Assembly (NCBI GenBank): GCA_916700875.1
Contig: CAKAKS010000068.1
Coordinates: forward strand, 27,559,253 to 27,623,252
Direction of reading: 5' to 3'
Origin: Sebastes aleutianus
Taxonomy: Eukaryota > Chordata > Actinopteri > Perciformes > Sebastidae
Length of the DNA: 64,000 nt
Translations under genes and position numbers: made by a program
The notes under the pieces: generated by a model
What the model was told of the DNA's origin: nothing
The model's database searches: none
Seen by the model: the letters and a program-made list of their open reading frames with translations, nothing else
Part shown: piece by piece, positions 24,001-38,200 of the stretch
Layout of the letters: every line of letters starts with the position of its first letter
How positions within the stretch are numbered: position 1 is the stretch's first letter

Positions 24001-27000
24001 ACTCCATATGGGAGCACAGTCTCCTGGACCCTGCTCAGGTACAGAGCGGACGTAGGAAACCCAACCCCCAGGACAAAGTCCAGTAAGTTTACTCCCTACA
24101 GGCTTAAATAGACAGAACAAAACGACCACACATCTCCCACCAATCACCTTTGCTGGGGGAAATTATTGTCCCTGCTACACAGGAATGTTATATAACCTTT
24201 CTGGACTTAATTGTTGTTTGCAGTAGTGAAGAGCAATTGTACCCAGTTGTTCCTTAATGCCCTCTAAACAGTTGTCTCTTAGTCGTGGATCACCTTCCTA
24301 ATGAATACTGTTCTGTTCTCAACAGGATTTTTGTATACCTAAATTGAGGATAGGGTTTGTTGTGCTTCTTTTGGGTTGAAATGTGGCTATGGGAGTGTTA
24401 TGATGCAGGAAATCTTCTGTTCATTTCACTTAATGTGTGGAAGCACATTGTGCACAATCTCTTAATATGTACTGTATTTTATATTGTGTTAATGTCTTTG
24501 TAAAACAAGTAGGAGTCTAGTAGTAACCATTAAATCTGGCTCATTCAGTAAGATGTGTAGGAGCCCCACTCAGGAAGAGAAACAGCCAACTTGCTAAGGC
24601 GTGTAGTTCTTAACTTAAACTTGTAATAAGATTGGGATTTTCACCGAACATAAAGAATCAAAAAGAGAACGAGAAAAGTGAAATGAATAATGTGGCATTC
24701 AGTAAAAACAGGAAACTTGAAATATGTTTAGCAGAGCGTAATTTAAATGACCCAATGACCTGGACGGTAGTGGTAAATATGATTTTTTTTCACATAGATT
24801 AACGCCCTTTTTCTGAGAGAATTTTGTGGGGCGGCAGGCAGTAGCTTGTAGTGGCTGGTTCAAGTCCAAGTCAAGTGTGGATTGGTAGCAGGAGAGTTGC
24901 CAGTTTACCTCCTAGGCACTGCCATGGTGGCCTTGAGCAAAGCAATGAACCCCTAACTGCTGAGAACGCCTGACTATGCGGCAGTCCCATCACTTTGACT
25001 TCTCTCCACAGCAAATAATGCATGTCTATGCGTCCTGTGTGTGCATGTATGTGTATTTCGGGCGCATGTGTGAACAGAGCAAAAAAAAATGAATTTCACC
25101 GAGAGGGATTAATAAAGTACTTATTCTCCTCCTTGTTAACTGTCTTACCTTCTCCTCTGGTGCAGTCCCACTAAGTCAGAGTTCATCAGAGCCAAATACC
25201 AGATGCTGGCCTTTGTGCACAAGCTGCCCTGCCGCGATGATGATGGCGTCACTACCAAGGACCTCAGTAAGGTGAGGGCTCAGTATTTCACAGCAGAGGG
25301 GTTGAAAATTTCAGCGTAATTAGCCTTTACGGACATATTGCCATATTGCTGAACTGCATGTGTAAGCACAAAGGAGTTTTATTTATAGATGTCAGTGGGA
25401 GACATGTGCATGTATACACGCACACAAACACACACTCATGCACACTGATGACACCCCCTGGCATCATCTGAATGACACAGCAGGATGTAATAATGATCTC
25501 TAATGCTGTGGAGCTCCAGTGCTCCACTCATAAGGGGCTTCTGCCTGTTTCTGTCTCTTCATGATGGTTAATCTTTCCACCCCCGACTCTCTCTGTCTGT
25601 CTCCCTCCTCTCTACCGCTCCTCTTTGTTTCTTCATTAGCAACTTCACTCAAGTGTGAGGACGGGGAGTTTAGAGACGTGTCTTCGGCTCCTGTCCCTCG
25701 GCGCTCAGGCCAACTTCTTCCACCCGGTCAGGAAAAAAAATCTACTCGCTGACTCACTCCATCTAGCAATAAGCCATGCTGTTCAGTTACTCTCTCTTGT
25801 CCTGACGTTGCTTATGTGTCTAACTCCAGGAGAAAGGCACTACCCCGCTCCATGTGGCGGCCAAGGCAGGCCAGATCCTGCAGGCTGAGCTGCTAGTGGT
25901 GTACGGTGCAGACCCCGGAGCACCTGACATCAACGGACGCACACCTATGGACTACGCAAGGTATACAACAGTGGAAACACACTAGTTAGCATTTAAATCA
26001 ATTCTCAAATTAAATCTGATATGGGAAAATGGTGAGGGGAAAAAGCAAAACGTTAAAATGTAAATTGTTTGTGTCTGTGTTCCAGACAGGCGGGCCATAT
26101 AGAGCTAGCAGAGCGGCTGGTGGAGTGTCAGTATGAACTGACGGACAGACTAGCCTTTTACCTTTGTGGACGGCGCCCAGGTAACCCACTGCACCAGTTT
26201 CTGTGCACCTCACCTGCCCTTAAGCATTGCAGTTAACCTCAGTGACATATGTGGTAGATTTTATCCAATTATTGAGTCTCATCTCCTCTCCTCTCTCTCC
26301 CTCTCCTCAGATCACAAGAATGGCCATTATATCATTCCTCAAATGGCAGACAGGTATGGACCATGACATTATTGCTTTGTATTAAAGTTGTTATGAGTGC
26401 CTTGCATTTGCATGCATGGTTTGGTTTGATTGCATGAAGTATCTTTGTTAGTACACTTGACCTTTGCAGCTACCTGCCATATTTCTGTCTGCTTCTTTTC
26501 ATTGTCTGTCCCTGATGTGGATGAATTGATACTGATGCAGTTTAGTGTTCTGACCAGAGGGTGGCACCATAGTATATGTAACCACACCCAAATTAATTAA
26601 AGGAGGTCTTTGACATCTCTATGAAAGTATAAATGCCGATCTAAGCTACTACAGGTACCTGCAATGATTTAGATACATGAGGTGTGTTTGGTTTATTAAT
26701 CCTGAACTGCAGGTTTGATTTGAGAGGTGCAGAAGTGCACAGTCAGGTCATGATAAATCAAGTTCAGTACCACTTGGCTCAGCTTCTTTCAAATATTTGA
26801 GGGGCACTGGGTTTTCTCAGCTGAGTCAGACAAGTAGCTTAAACAAATACACTCACAAATGAATGTGCAGGTTATTCAGCTGAACCAAGCGCACCTCAAA
26901 ATCTATTTGTTACTTCAGTGCGTCTTACTTCTGAGCTGCCATCTAACTCCACTTGCATCTGTTCTGTTCTGGTAAATGGATTCCTCTTGATAATAACAAT

Positions 27001-29010
27001 TAAAGCTGTTTTGATGTGGCTTCTCTACCCCTCTTTCTGTCTGTTTCTTCCTTTTTCTCACTCGTCTTCTGTTCTCTCCATTTCGCTGCGCTTGGTGGAG
27101 CCAGAGCTCGTCCTAAGTGCCCGACACAGAGGTATCTTTACTTTCCTTGTTCCTTTTTTTCCAGAGTCTCTTCCTTCATTTCAATCCCCTCTGTCTGCTA
27201 CCCCATCTTTTGTAGATTTCCCTGTTGTTGACCACAATAAGCCCATCTCGGTTTCAGCGGTTTCACAGTGGGAAGATTGTTAGACCTTAATCTGTTATCA
27301 CTCAAAAATAGAGCTGTACAGCTAGGCCTGAGGAAAGGACATCTAGATGACTAGAAGCTGTTAGGAAATAGTGTCAGAGGGCCTCCTGCATTACGTAAGG
27401 TGTTACTGTGCTCAGGAGAATCACACCAGTCATATCCATATATTCATATTGTACACTAGCATATGTCCTGAAATACATTAAGTCTACCTAAAATAAAATT
27501 CAGATCATGCAAGTAAACTTTTGACATGTAGCTCTTTTATATCTGTGTAATAAAACTTCATTACAGTCTAGCACATTTGAGACTGAGTCTACAGCAAGAT
27601 ATAGTTAGAAAGTTACACTTTGACTGACGTAATATGTGCTAATGTTTTACACATTTTTAGCTTTCAAGCTGTAGCTCACAAATCACAGATGCACCCTGTC
27701 CCTGGGACTGTACAGAGTGTTGCTTTCATTAGATCAAGCCCTGTCGATCTGACATCCAACGCATCCCACCCTAAATGTGCCCTCCCTTTCCCTGCCCCCC
27801 CCTTTGAGCCAAACACCCATCCCACCTCCTCACCTCTTGCTCCTCTCTTCATATATCCACGTCTTCCTCCCTAACCTCTCCTTCCGTCTCTTTATCCCAC
27901 TGTATCTTTGTGGTGCCTGTCTGACTGTTGTTCTCTGTGTTTTTTTTTTTAGTTTGGACCTCTCAGAATTGGCCAAGGCTGCCAAGAAGAAGCTCCAAGC
28001 GGTGAGTTGGGTTGAATTGTGAGATTTAAATCATGGCTTATTGTACATTCATATTACAATTCTATGGGCAGTGGTAAGAATTGCCGAGGTCAAAGTTATT
28101 CAGAGAAAAGATTGAGAAAGTGTTCTTGTGTCCTTGGAAGTAAGAAGAAAAGTACTTGGTTAAAAATGGGCAAAAAAGTTATTTGGTGGCCAGATTTTCT
28201 TTTCCTTGCCAAAATAATGTTTGTCCGCTCCACGGCCATCTGTTCAGCCCCACAGAATGCTGGTAATCCCAAAAAACTGAGAGCTGATGGTCAGTTATCA
28301 ACATTTGAGGGACTTAAGTCACAAACCATGGCACACAAGTTTTAGTAAAAATTAGATGGTTGACTGAAAATGAGACTGCTGTTCCCTCTCTTCTTTTTCA
28401 CACTGGTGTTTGTTGCACTGTAGTCATGTACGAGTAAACCCGTTAATATCGCTGGGGTCAATTTGTTTGTGTGTGTGACAGCTCAACAATCGGCTGTTTG
28501 AGGAGCTAGCGATGGATGTCTATGACGAGGTAGATCGCAGAGAAAACGATGCAGGTAAGCCTCATCTCCTCCACCCTCCTCACTTCCTTCTTTTGTCCTC
28601 TATGAGGTAGACATATCTGTCTTTTGTTTTGACTTTCCTTATATGGAGGTTGTAGATGTAATAGAAAAACACCCCCACAAGACATCACTGACATGAACTC
28701 TAAGAAGAAAAGGGAGAGAAAATAGATGTTGAGAGAACAGAGAGTGAATTTGAAGGACAGAGTGAAGAGAAAAGGAAAATGACTGTTGAAGAGGAAGGCC
28801 AAGTGGAGTGAGTGAGTGTGAGGGAGGAGGAGAGACGGAGTGAGGAAGTGCCTCAGAAATTCTTGAGTCTCTCTCCTCCTCCTCCTCGGCTCTTTCTCGC
28901 TCTGTCTCCTTCTTTTTTTTCCGTTTCTTCTTTCCTTTTCCTTCAGTAGCAGTAGCAGTCAAATTGTGCTTTCTGACAGAAGCACCGCAGGTAAGTGGCA
29001 GGGATACAAA

Positions 29011-29054
<44 letters not shown>

Positions 29055-29202
29055 TGCACACACCCACAAGGGGAGGGCTCAAAAGCACAACGGTGGATTA
29101 TAGGGGTTGGAATTCAGTTTTAGGATCTACTGTATGGTTTTTACTGTGCTTTGTTTATAGTCTGTATGCATGTGTGGGTGGATGGAGTGGTTGCTCCATG
29201 TT

Positions 29203-29263
<61 letters not shown>

Positions 29264-32200
29264 CACACAGACTTATTTTCTGCTTCATATTTGTGTCTCC
29301 AGTGTGGCTTACGACCCAGAATCACAGCACTCTGGTCACAGAACGCAGTGCGGTGCCCTTCCTACCAGTCAATCCTGAATACTCTGCCACACGCAACCAG
29401 GTAAACATACACACACTCATTCTTACATACACTAACCTGTAGTGCAGACAATCACAGTTGGCATTCATATACTCATATACATTTGCATTGTAGATATTTC
29501 TTACCCGTACACAATTATAAAACTGAGAAAAAAGAAGAAACTAACTTGCGAGCAAAAAGAAAAAATAGAGCATAGAGATATCTTAGACAGTCAGACAGTG
29601 TATGTGTTTTGGGCAGAAGCCGAGAATGAGTGTGAAATTGACAAGGGATGTTCCTCGGCTGTGAAAGCGGAGGAAAGATGTAATCCATCTGTGTTTCTCT
29701 CGCCCCCCCCTTCTCTCTCCCTCGCTCTCTGTGTGTGAGAGAGAAATCCCATATGTCCACTCACATAGTTTCTCCTCATCTGTGTGGCTCATTAGTGTAA
29801 ACATTGACTTTTAACACGGCCATACACACACAGAAAAAACACCCGCATCGCCACGTTTGCTCTGCCCTGATTGGGCAATTCACTGTGGTCAGTAACTGCT
29901 GTCTATTTATGGTGTGAAACAACAGAAGAAAAACACATTTAGAGTTAAACTTTTTACCTTCTTTTTTCTTCCAAAGTGATGAATAGCAATGAAATGCTTT
30001 GTGTAATAGTTCTAGTTTAGCACTTCATTGGAAAGTGACCTTTTTATTCTCTCATGTGGATGCCAGCATGCTCGTATAATTGCACGGTTTATGTTTCTTT
30101 CCTCATGTGTGAGCACACTTGTGATGGTGTGTATTTGAGTGTGTGTGTGTGTGTGTGTTGCGAGTGTTAAGCATGACTGTGTTTTTCCACAGCACATGGT
30201 CGTTGACCACACTAGTCACACAGGCAGTGAACCACCAGTGACTGTGGGCTGGATTGAATCTGTATTACATCCAAACTGATGATACAACTTTAAGAAACTT
30301 TTTTTTTTTTTTTTTTAATTTCCAGACAGTCGTGCCAGTGTGTGCATTTACTTATATAATAACCCAAGTCCCTAACTCCTGACTTCTCTCAGGGCCGTCA
30401 GAAGCTGGCCCGTTTCAACGCTCGGGAGTTTGCTACACTCATCATCGACATCCTGAGTGACGCCAAAAGGAGACAGCAGGGGAAAGGTCTCAGCAGTCCT
30501 ACTGGTGAGACTCGGGGGAAGAAGGGACAGACAGATTAGGACAGAGGGATGAAGACAATTATAAAAGACAATTATAAAGCTTTTTTTTAAAGAATAGAAA
30601 GAAAGCAAGGGCATATAACTTAACCTAGTAACAAATATTGAAAGATATAGGTCAGCTTTGTATAACAATGTGGAGCTTTAAAGCCTAAAACATTTTCATT
30701 GCAAGCAGCAACATGGTGAACGGGCTCCAGTCCAGCAACTTAGTGATGAAGGGAAGTAGGGTGATTTCTATAGGATTTATTGTTAAAGAGATACAATTTG
30801 TGCCAGACCAGGCCGTATATTTTTTATCTGTATAGACATTTGACTTACCTCCTCTGCACCTAACAACTGGTTCTTATGTGAAACCAACATGGAGACCCCC
30901 ATTGAAACAAGTTGGGAAGAAAGCTCAGTCTTATCAGTAGGAGCATTCCCAAGACAGAGATGGAAAGAAATAGGATGCCTGATACACTTTATATTGAGAA
31001 GAGTAATATATAAGCACATGTTTTCCTTTGTCAGACACATTGGATCTGGGCATTGATGATGACCAGCATGATTACGACAGCGTAGCCTCCGATGAAGACA
31101 CAGACAGCGAGCTGACCACCCAGAACAACAACAACACGCAACGCAGCAACCGTGCAAAGGTATAGTGCTTGAACACACATTACTTGTTGTGTAATGTACA
31201 TCTTGCCACATGCACACACTTACTACCTAGCTTTGATAAAATGCAAAAAAAATCTACTAATACACAGCTCTGCACAGGCTGACACACTGGTTGTTTTTTT
31301 TAGCAGTCATATTCCTCTCACATAGAATATTAGAAAAAGTAGACGCATCAGCTATCAAAGCTCTTCCGTGGTTTCCCCTTTATGACTGCTTGTCCCAGCA
31401 TGCTTTGCAGGGAGCGGCCACAGTGAGGGCTGCCACATAGCTCCTGAGTGACATCATCAGCTATTCGGGATCCTTGTCAGAGAGGCATTGTTCGTACAGA
31501 GAGAGAGAGAGAGAGAGAGTGTGTAGTGAGAGGGAAGAGAAGAGAAGAGGAGATTGAGTGAGAGAGAAAGAGAGGAAAATGGTGCAGAGTGGGAGTGGTA
31601 GAAATGACAAAGTAAACAACAGCTAAACCAGTAACTATCTCCGTTTCCTGTGGATTTGTTTAGCTCATTGGGCAGAACTCTGACAGACCACAAGTGAGGT
31701 TCCACTCCCATCTCCACTCTAGAAATATATGCATTCATTATTGTGCTGTGCTCGTATCAAGTGTCATTGTATTTAGTTATGTATGGTGTTATCTATAGTG
31801 CTAAGTGGAAGCACTAGAGTAAAACAGAAAAGGATGGGTAGGAGTTGGATTGATTATAAATCAAACCGCTTTTGAAGAATAGTCAATGAAAGATGTTTTT
31901 ATATGGTTCACTCTTAGAGAGTGCGATGTGTCGGAGCGTGCTCCAGGGTCACAGGAAGTGGGAGCAGATGGTGCACTGAGAACAAGAACTGAGGCTCTAC
32001 TGTCTTTATGTGTGTGATCAGCTGTAGTACTGGCCTCAAGGCGGCAGGCCAGCCCTCTTCCTCTCACACAGTTGGAAGCTGTGTTTTATCCAGCTCAAAG
32101 GGCACTAATTCATATATCCTCATATTACCTCTGCAAAAAAACTGCATACTTTACATACTGTATATAACAGAACGGTGTCAGCCTTAGTCACAATATATGA

Positions 32201-35200
32201 TTTTGATTAATTTGTAAAAACTAGGGCTATCAATTTATTGAAATATTTAATCGGATTGTCCAGAGATAATCACAATTAATCGCAAATTAATTGCACATTT
32301 TTGTGTTCAAAATGTACTTTAAAGGGAATTTTGTCAAGTACTTAATACTCTTATCAACATGGGAGTGGGCAAATATGCTGCTTTATGCAAATGTAGGTAT
32401 ATATTTATTATTGGAGATCAATTAACAACACAAAACAATGACAAATATTGTCCTTAAACCCTCACAGGTACTGCATTTAGCATGAAAAATATGCTCAAAT
32501 CATAACATGGCAAACTCAAGCCCAACAGGCAACAACAGCTGTCAGTGTATTTATTGCATTAATGCGTTAAAGAAATTAGCGGCGTTAAAACAAATTTGCG
32601 TTATTACTGCGTTAACTTTGACAACCCTAGTAAAAACACTAAGGAAACGAGGTGTTCCACATTAGGCTTATTCCCTGAAATAGCTTCACAAGTCTCACAA
32701 TGTCAGTTTTCTCACTTTCTCTTTGCCTTTCTGTCCACCTGTCTGTGTTTCTGTCTTTCTTTCTACCTGTCTGTCCGCCTACCTGTATGTCCTACCAATC
32801 CAGAGTATGGACTCATCAGACTTGTCAGACGGCCCCATCACCCTGCAGGAGTACCTGGAGGTGAAGAAGGCCCTGGCCTCCTCAGAAGCCAAGGTGCAGC
32901 AGCTCATGAAGGTCAACAACAACCTGAGCGAGGAGCTCCGGCGGCTCCAGAAGGAGGTAGGGAGTATAGAAGGGGGGGGTGAAAGGATGGGGAGAGGCAA
33001 ATCAGGCACATAAGGTCAGAGGTTCAGAATATATATAACTTAAACCACAGCAGCATGTTGAGGAATACAGAGCAGCAGAGAAAGTAGAAAGTGGGAGTTT
33101 AGCTTGCTTTTTAAAAAATCTTATTTAATAATAGTAGAAAGCAACAGGGTGCAGGAAAGAGAGATGGGATAAAGCAAGAAAGGTCAGCGTGAATTCTTTC
33201 TTAGAAAGGTGAACATAAAAACCTAGTGGAGAAGAAGGAACGATTTATTCAGACAGAAGCAGGGCAGGATGATGGAGAGACAAGTGAATATTTTAATATC
33301 TTTGAAAGCTGATGTATTTTTCCTGACAGGGTGTCATTCTCCCACACTGTTGTCTCTGGAAGATGTATTTGGTTACATCTTTTCAGTGTGTTTTAGTAAC
33401 TAAAGCAGACGTCTTTCTCATGTGGAGCGAGGGTGCTACAAATACTCTCTCTCATTTTAGTTGTCATTTTTAATTTAGACAGTTTCCACTTAATAACCTT
33501 CATTTGTAGTTCATTGTCGCTTCATTTGGTTTCCTGTGAGTCATCATCATTAGCTCATTGTGTTCATTAGTGGCTGCCAGTGTCAGCTTATGTGACGCAT
33601 GATTCATTTATGCGTTTATTTTTGTCACTTGACTGAGGATTTAGTGAAGGCAAACATGTACAGTACAAGCAAACGCTTATGTGCACACACACCGCAGATA
33701 ACAAATTACTGCGGTCAGATTAGATGGTAGTCAACAGTACCTCAGTGCAAGTGAGCCCTCATTTCCCCTAACTGACCCTACACAATCTATGTATATACAC
33801 ATGTATGTTTCCTCCCTCCCCATTCCCAAGACCTAATCCCTGCCTTGACATGTAACCTATTAAAGTGTCTTTACTACATTTTCCCTCCCTCCCCACTACT
33901 GATATGAGTTAACATGTATGAGCTTGTGTGAGCCTTTTACTGTACCTGTGACTGTGGATGCTTGTCTTTGACCATTCAGTTGACACCCCCTCCTTCCCTT
34001 CAACCTCCCCATGTCCCTCCCTCCATCCCTCCCTCCATCCTCTCATCCCTCCCTGCTCCCTTCCTCTCCTGTAGATCACGCGGATGCAGACAGAGAACAG
34101 TTCGCTGCGGGGGGGCCAGCAGGCTGGGGGGCCAGCTGGCCATGGGGTAGGGGGGCCTGGCGGAGGAGGAGGAGGAGGGGGAGGAGGCCACTGGCAAGGG
34201 GGTGGGATGAGAATAGGAATGAGCGGAGGGGGTCATGGTGGGTTTGGGACAGGAGCGGACCCCCCGGGGCTGTCGGTGTCCTCCTCGGTCGCCCCCAACT
34301 CCCATCCCCACCGAAGGGACCGCCAGGCCTTCTCAATGTACGAGCCAGGGGCGGCCCCCGGCCCCACGGCCCATGGTCCCCCAGTCCTGGACTCCCTGGC
34401 AGCCCGCCTGCAGCCCCTCAACACACACAGCGTAAGTTAGACCCCCCCCCCCCCCCCGGCCCCTTCTACTTACCACCTTCCTTTTGGTGGCCCTGATTGG
34501 CTCTCTTTGGCCTGATTGAGGGGTGTTACTCCAATCCTGATCTCTCTATTTCCCATCGACTTTATCTCTCCCTGCATCTCAGTTCCCGATCCTTCTCTTT
34601 GAAAGGTCCAGTTATGCATGAACCCCAATTAAACGTGAAAATGTATCACTGATTTGTCTAAGAAATCACCATAAAGGGGATATGCATAAGTGTGACGTAA
34701 AGGAGAAAGATGGAAAATAGGGATTGTGTTGTCTGTTTGGTTGCCTGGCGACGCCTCTGATTTCTCCGCTCTCTAGCCTGCTCTTTACCCTTTGACCTTC
34801 ACATTTTCACCTCCCAGATTAGCTCTCCTTCTTCTGGACAACTGCTTAATTTAGGATATGCAATGATCACACACACATATGAGAGTGCAAACACATACAC
34901 AAAGGGAAGGACACTTTACCAGTTATAGCTTTCACTAGCATTTATGTCATCTATGGAGCTCCAGTATGCAGACACACAAACCAGTCATCACTACTGTCAA
35001 CCTTTCTATGGAGTCGTTTCCAATTCACCATCTCCGTACACAAAGATTTACCTGTTTGTCTGTTTTCTTTCCGTCTGTCTGTCTCTTCACCTGTCTGTCC
35101 CTCGCTCACTGCAGTGCAGCCGTGCATCCTCTGGATGTAAGCATTCTGTCTGTCATTGCATTGTTTGCCATTTCACCAAATGTAGGATTCTCTCACATGC

Positions 35201-38200
35201 AACTGTGCACCACTTCTGCTTATTATGCATTCTCACAATGGAGATCAACATTAGTATGCGTGTGGTCCTTTTTAGAAGCTCTGTGTGATGTATAGTTGTT
35301 CATCACTAGTTAGTTTAGCTGACAGTGTCCTTTTGTATTTCAGTGTTAGATAACTATAGAGGCATGATGGGATGATGGGTGAGCTGCCGAGTTGATCTGC
35401 CGCTGCTCTCACCGCCTCATTCATCTTGTTTTTCTGCTGTTTATAAAAACATCTTCTCTCTGTCCCCCACACTCTTTTTTTCCTATTTCTTCATCCATCT
35501 CTGTCTGCTAATCTTTCATTCCCTTCTCCATCTCTTTGTCCACACATCTCTCTTGCTCCTCTTATCTTTATCCCTCCATCTCTTTCTTCCTCTCCCCATC
35601 CTTGTGTTCCCCTCTTTTCACAGGTACGGAAGGGCAGTACAGGGGGTCCTGCAATGTATGGAGGTCATCACCTGTCTGGCTCTACGGAGATGGGCAGATA
35701 CATGGTGAGTTCTTCTAGTTTACAGTTTTTGATTCTAAACTGATTTTCCGACCTTCATGATCCTGCGCTCTATTTACAGTAGGAAGTTGAGATTATAGAT
35801 TTGCAATATTTTGTCAAAATCATTATCCTACAAATACAAGGGCAATGCAAGGGCTTGGAATATTGACCCAAATCCTGCATCTTTTTTACAGAAAAATTGC
35901 CACAACTAATCTTTATTCGAAAGATTCAAACTGATGATTTGAAACGTTTAATATGTATGCAATTTAGGGAACTTCTTGTTGAAATTTACTGGGAACAAAT
36001 GCTTGAGCTTTGTGGGAGGAGGTATCCGTTAAGCTCTGCAGGAGTGAACAGCTTGGGAGCTTTGGTGAGTTGGGTGATAATTGCACTGATGGAGCTTGTT
36101 GTTGCTCTGTTTCCCTCCCCAGGTCCCCAAATCAGAGAGGAAAGGCAGTGGCACCGACAGCGACTATGACAACACACAAACATACGACCTCTCGCTAAGG
36201 TCAGACCCGCTGCAAGTCACTGTACATACGAGGATGAGTGTGTTTTTATCTGTAGTTTTTCGGAAATAGTATTACTAATTGCTAATAATAGATACCAAGT
36301 ATTTCCTGTGTTATTCTTTATATTTAAAGGCATACTATGCAGGAATTGTTGCTTAAACACACCATTCAAAGTTGGCCCCTTCTCCCTCCGGCTCAACGCC
36401 ACCAGAAACGCACATCCTGTACACTGAGCGGTTGTCAGAACACCGCCCAGTGTACCACCTCCAGCATCACATAAGGCAGCGAAAGTGAAAGTCAACCCCC
36501 GATTCACTCTCGTTTTGGAAAGAGCTTTGTCCGCTTGCCGTTTCCGCCTCACTACATTTTTTTTTTTTGTTCGGTGCTCTGTCCGCCTTTTTCGTAGCTT
36601 CTTCCTGGGTTTGTGCTTGCGCATGCGTGCGGGCTACACACCCAGTGCCCAAAGGTTGACGCCCAGAAACGTCCCGAACACAGCAAAAAAAGAAAATCCA
36701 GGCAGAGTTCTGCAGGGTCTCTGCAGATACAGACACTGCCAAACACTTCTTGTGGATCATAAGTGATGATTAAGAGGGATTATTTTTTGTACGAGTCTAT
36801 ACATCGGTTTTTAGGAAAATCCTGCATAGTATACCCTTTTTAAGAATTTTATTCTGAAATCAGATATGCACCCACAAGATAGCATGCATATAAATGAGAT
36901 TGTTAGTCATCTAAAGACCGTAAGCTATTTGCTAATAGGATTATATGTGTTACATAAATATTTTGTCATTAATTTACCTTTTAATATTTGTTCTCAAAAT
37001 GGATATTTCACTTAGCTCTATTGGCTTTTGTTTTTTCTTACTATGCAGTTCTGTACACACTGATATAGGGGTTAATGAGCTTAACAGTTGTTAATGAGAA
37101 ATAAACAGGCCGTCTCTTAAGATGTTGAACTCTGACAGTGTTGAGATGCTAAAGCTGATTAATGTCCTCTGTGACTGTCAGCTCCCTAATTCAGTCTAAG
37201 GTGTTAATTAAAGTGTGTGCATGTGTTTCTGTTGTCAGTATGGGCCGCAGCAGTGAGGACTCTGAGGAGGGAGGAGGTGGGGATGGGTGTGAACCGGACC
37301 CCACCCTGCCCTGCACAGAGGATGTCATACTGAAGACTGAGCAGGTGACCAAGAACATCCAGGAGCTGCTCAGGGCCGCTCAGGAGTTCAAACACGACAG
37401 GTAGGTGTAAGACAGACGACCGCAGAGCTGGATGAGTCACACTAAGAACATTTTGTCTGTCTTAGAATAAACACTACTAATTATATCCTTACTGACAAGT
37501 GATCGTCTTGATTGGATAACACATTGAGAAGTCACAGGACCATCTAGCGCAACCTTGTTGCCTCAATCATCTCATCAGCTACTAAAGTGAATAACAAATT
37601 TCTCTCCTCTTTAGCTTTGTTCCATGCTCTGAGAAGATCCACTCTGCTGTCACTGAGATGGCCTCACTCTTCCCCAAAGTAAGTCCCCTGTACTTATGTT
37701 TCATTTCTCTCTTTGTGTGTCTTGTTGTTCTCTTTCTATGACGAAATATGTTCGTCAACGACGATGATGAGACGGCACTGACATCATTAAACCTTAACGG
37801 TGACGATATCAAACATGCACTGTCGTTGACGAAAAAGACAAGAATAAAATGTAGTTTAAAAACACAAACATTTTACCAAAATCCCTCTTTATTTTTGTCA
37901 CCTTCCACCTTCTCATCCCCTCTCTCTGACACCCTCTCTCTCTCTCGGTCTCAAACACCCACCCACACAAAACGCGCTGCGGCGGCGCTCAGTCCGTCTC
38001 TGTCCTTCTTGTCTCACATCTCAGTCCTGACAGTTGTGCTACTATAATGCATAAAGTTGGCGGTTTGTGGGTTGGGTTCGGGTGGTTGAGTAACGCATAT
38101 TTTAACATGTTGGGTGGGCGAATTGGCTCTCATAATGGATTGTGCATCATTAATAAGTGCAGTCAGGAGGTCTCAAACTAACTGCAACGCTGCATTCTTA

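Noticed and set aside
28964..29442. Open frames with long Thr-His runs
   Set aside because: These are readings of CA microsatellites.
35115..35136. Possible extra git1 exon after a strong pyrimidine tract in intron 16
   Set aside because: Its length (22 nt, or 17 nt with the second AG) breaks the frame of exon 17 and its product does not resemble the missing human segment.
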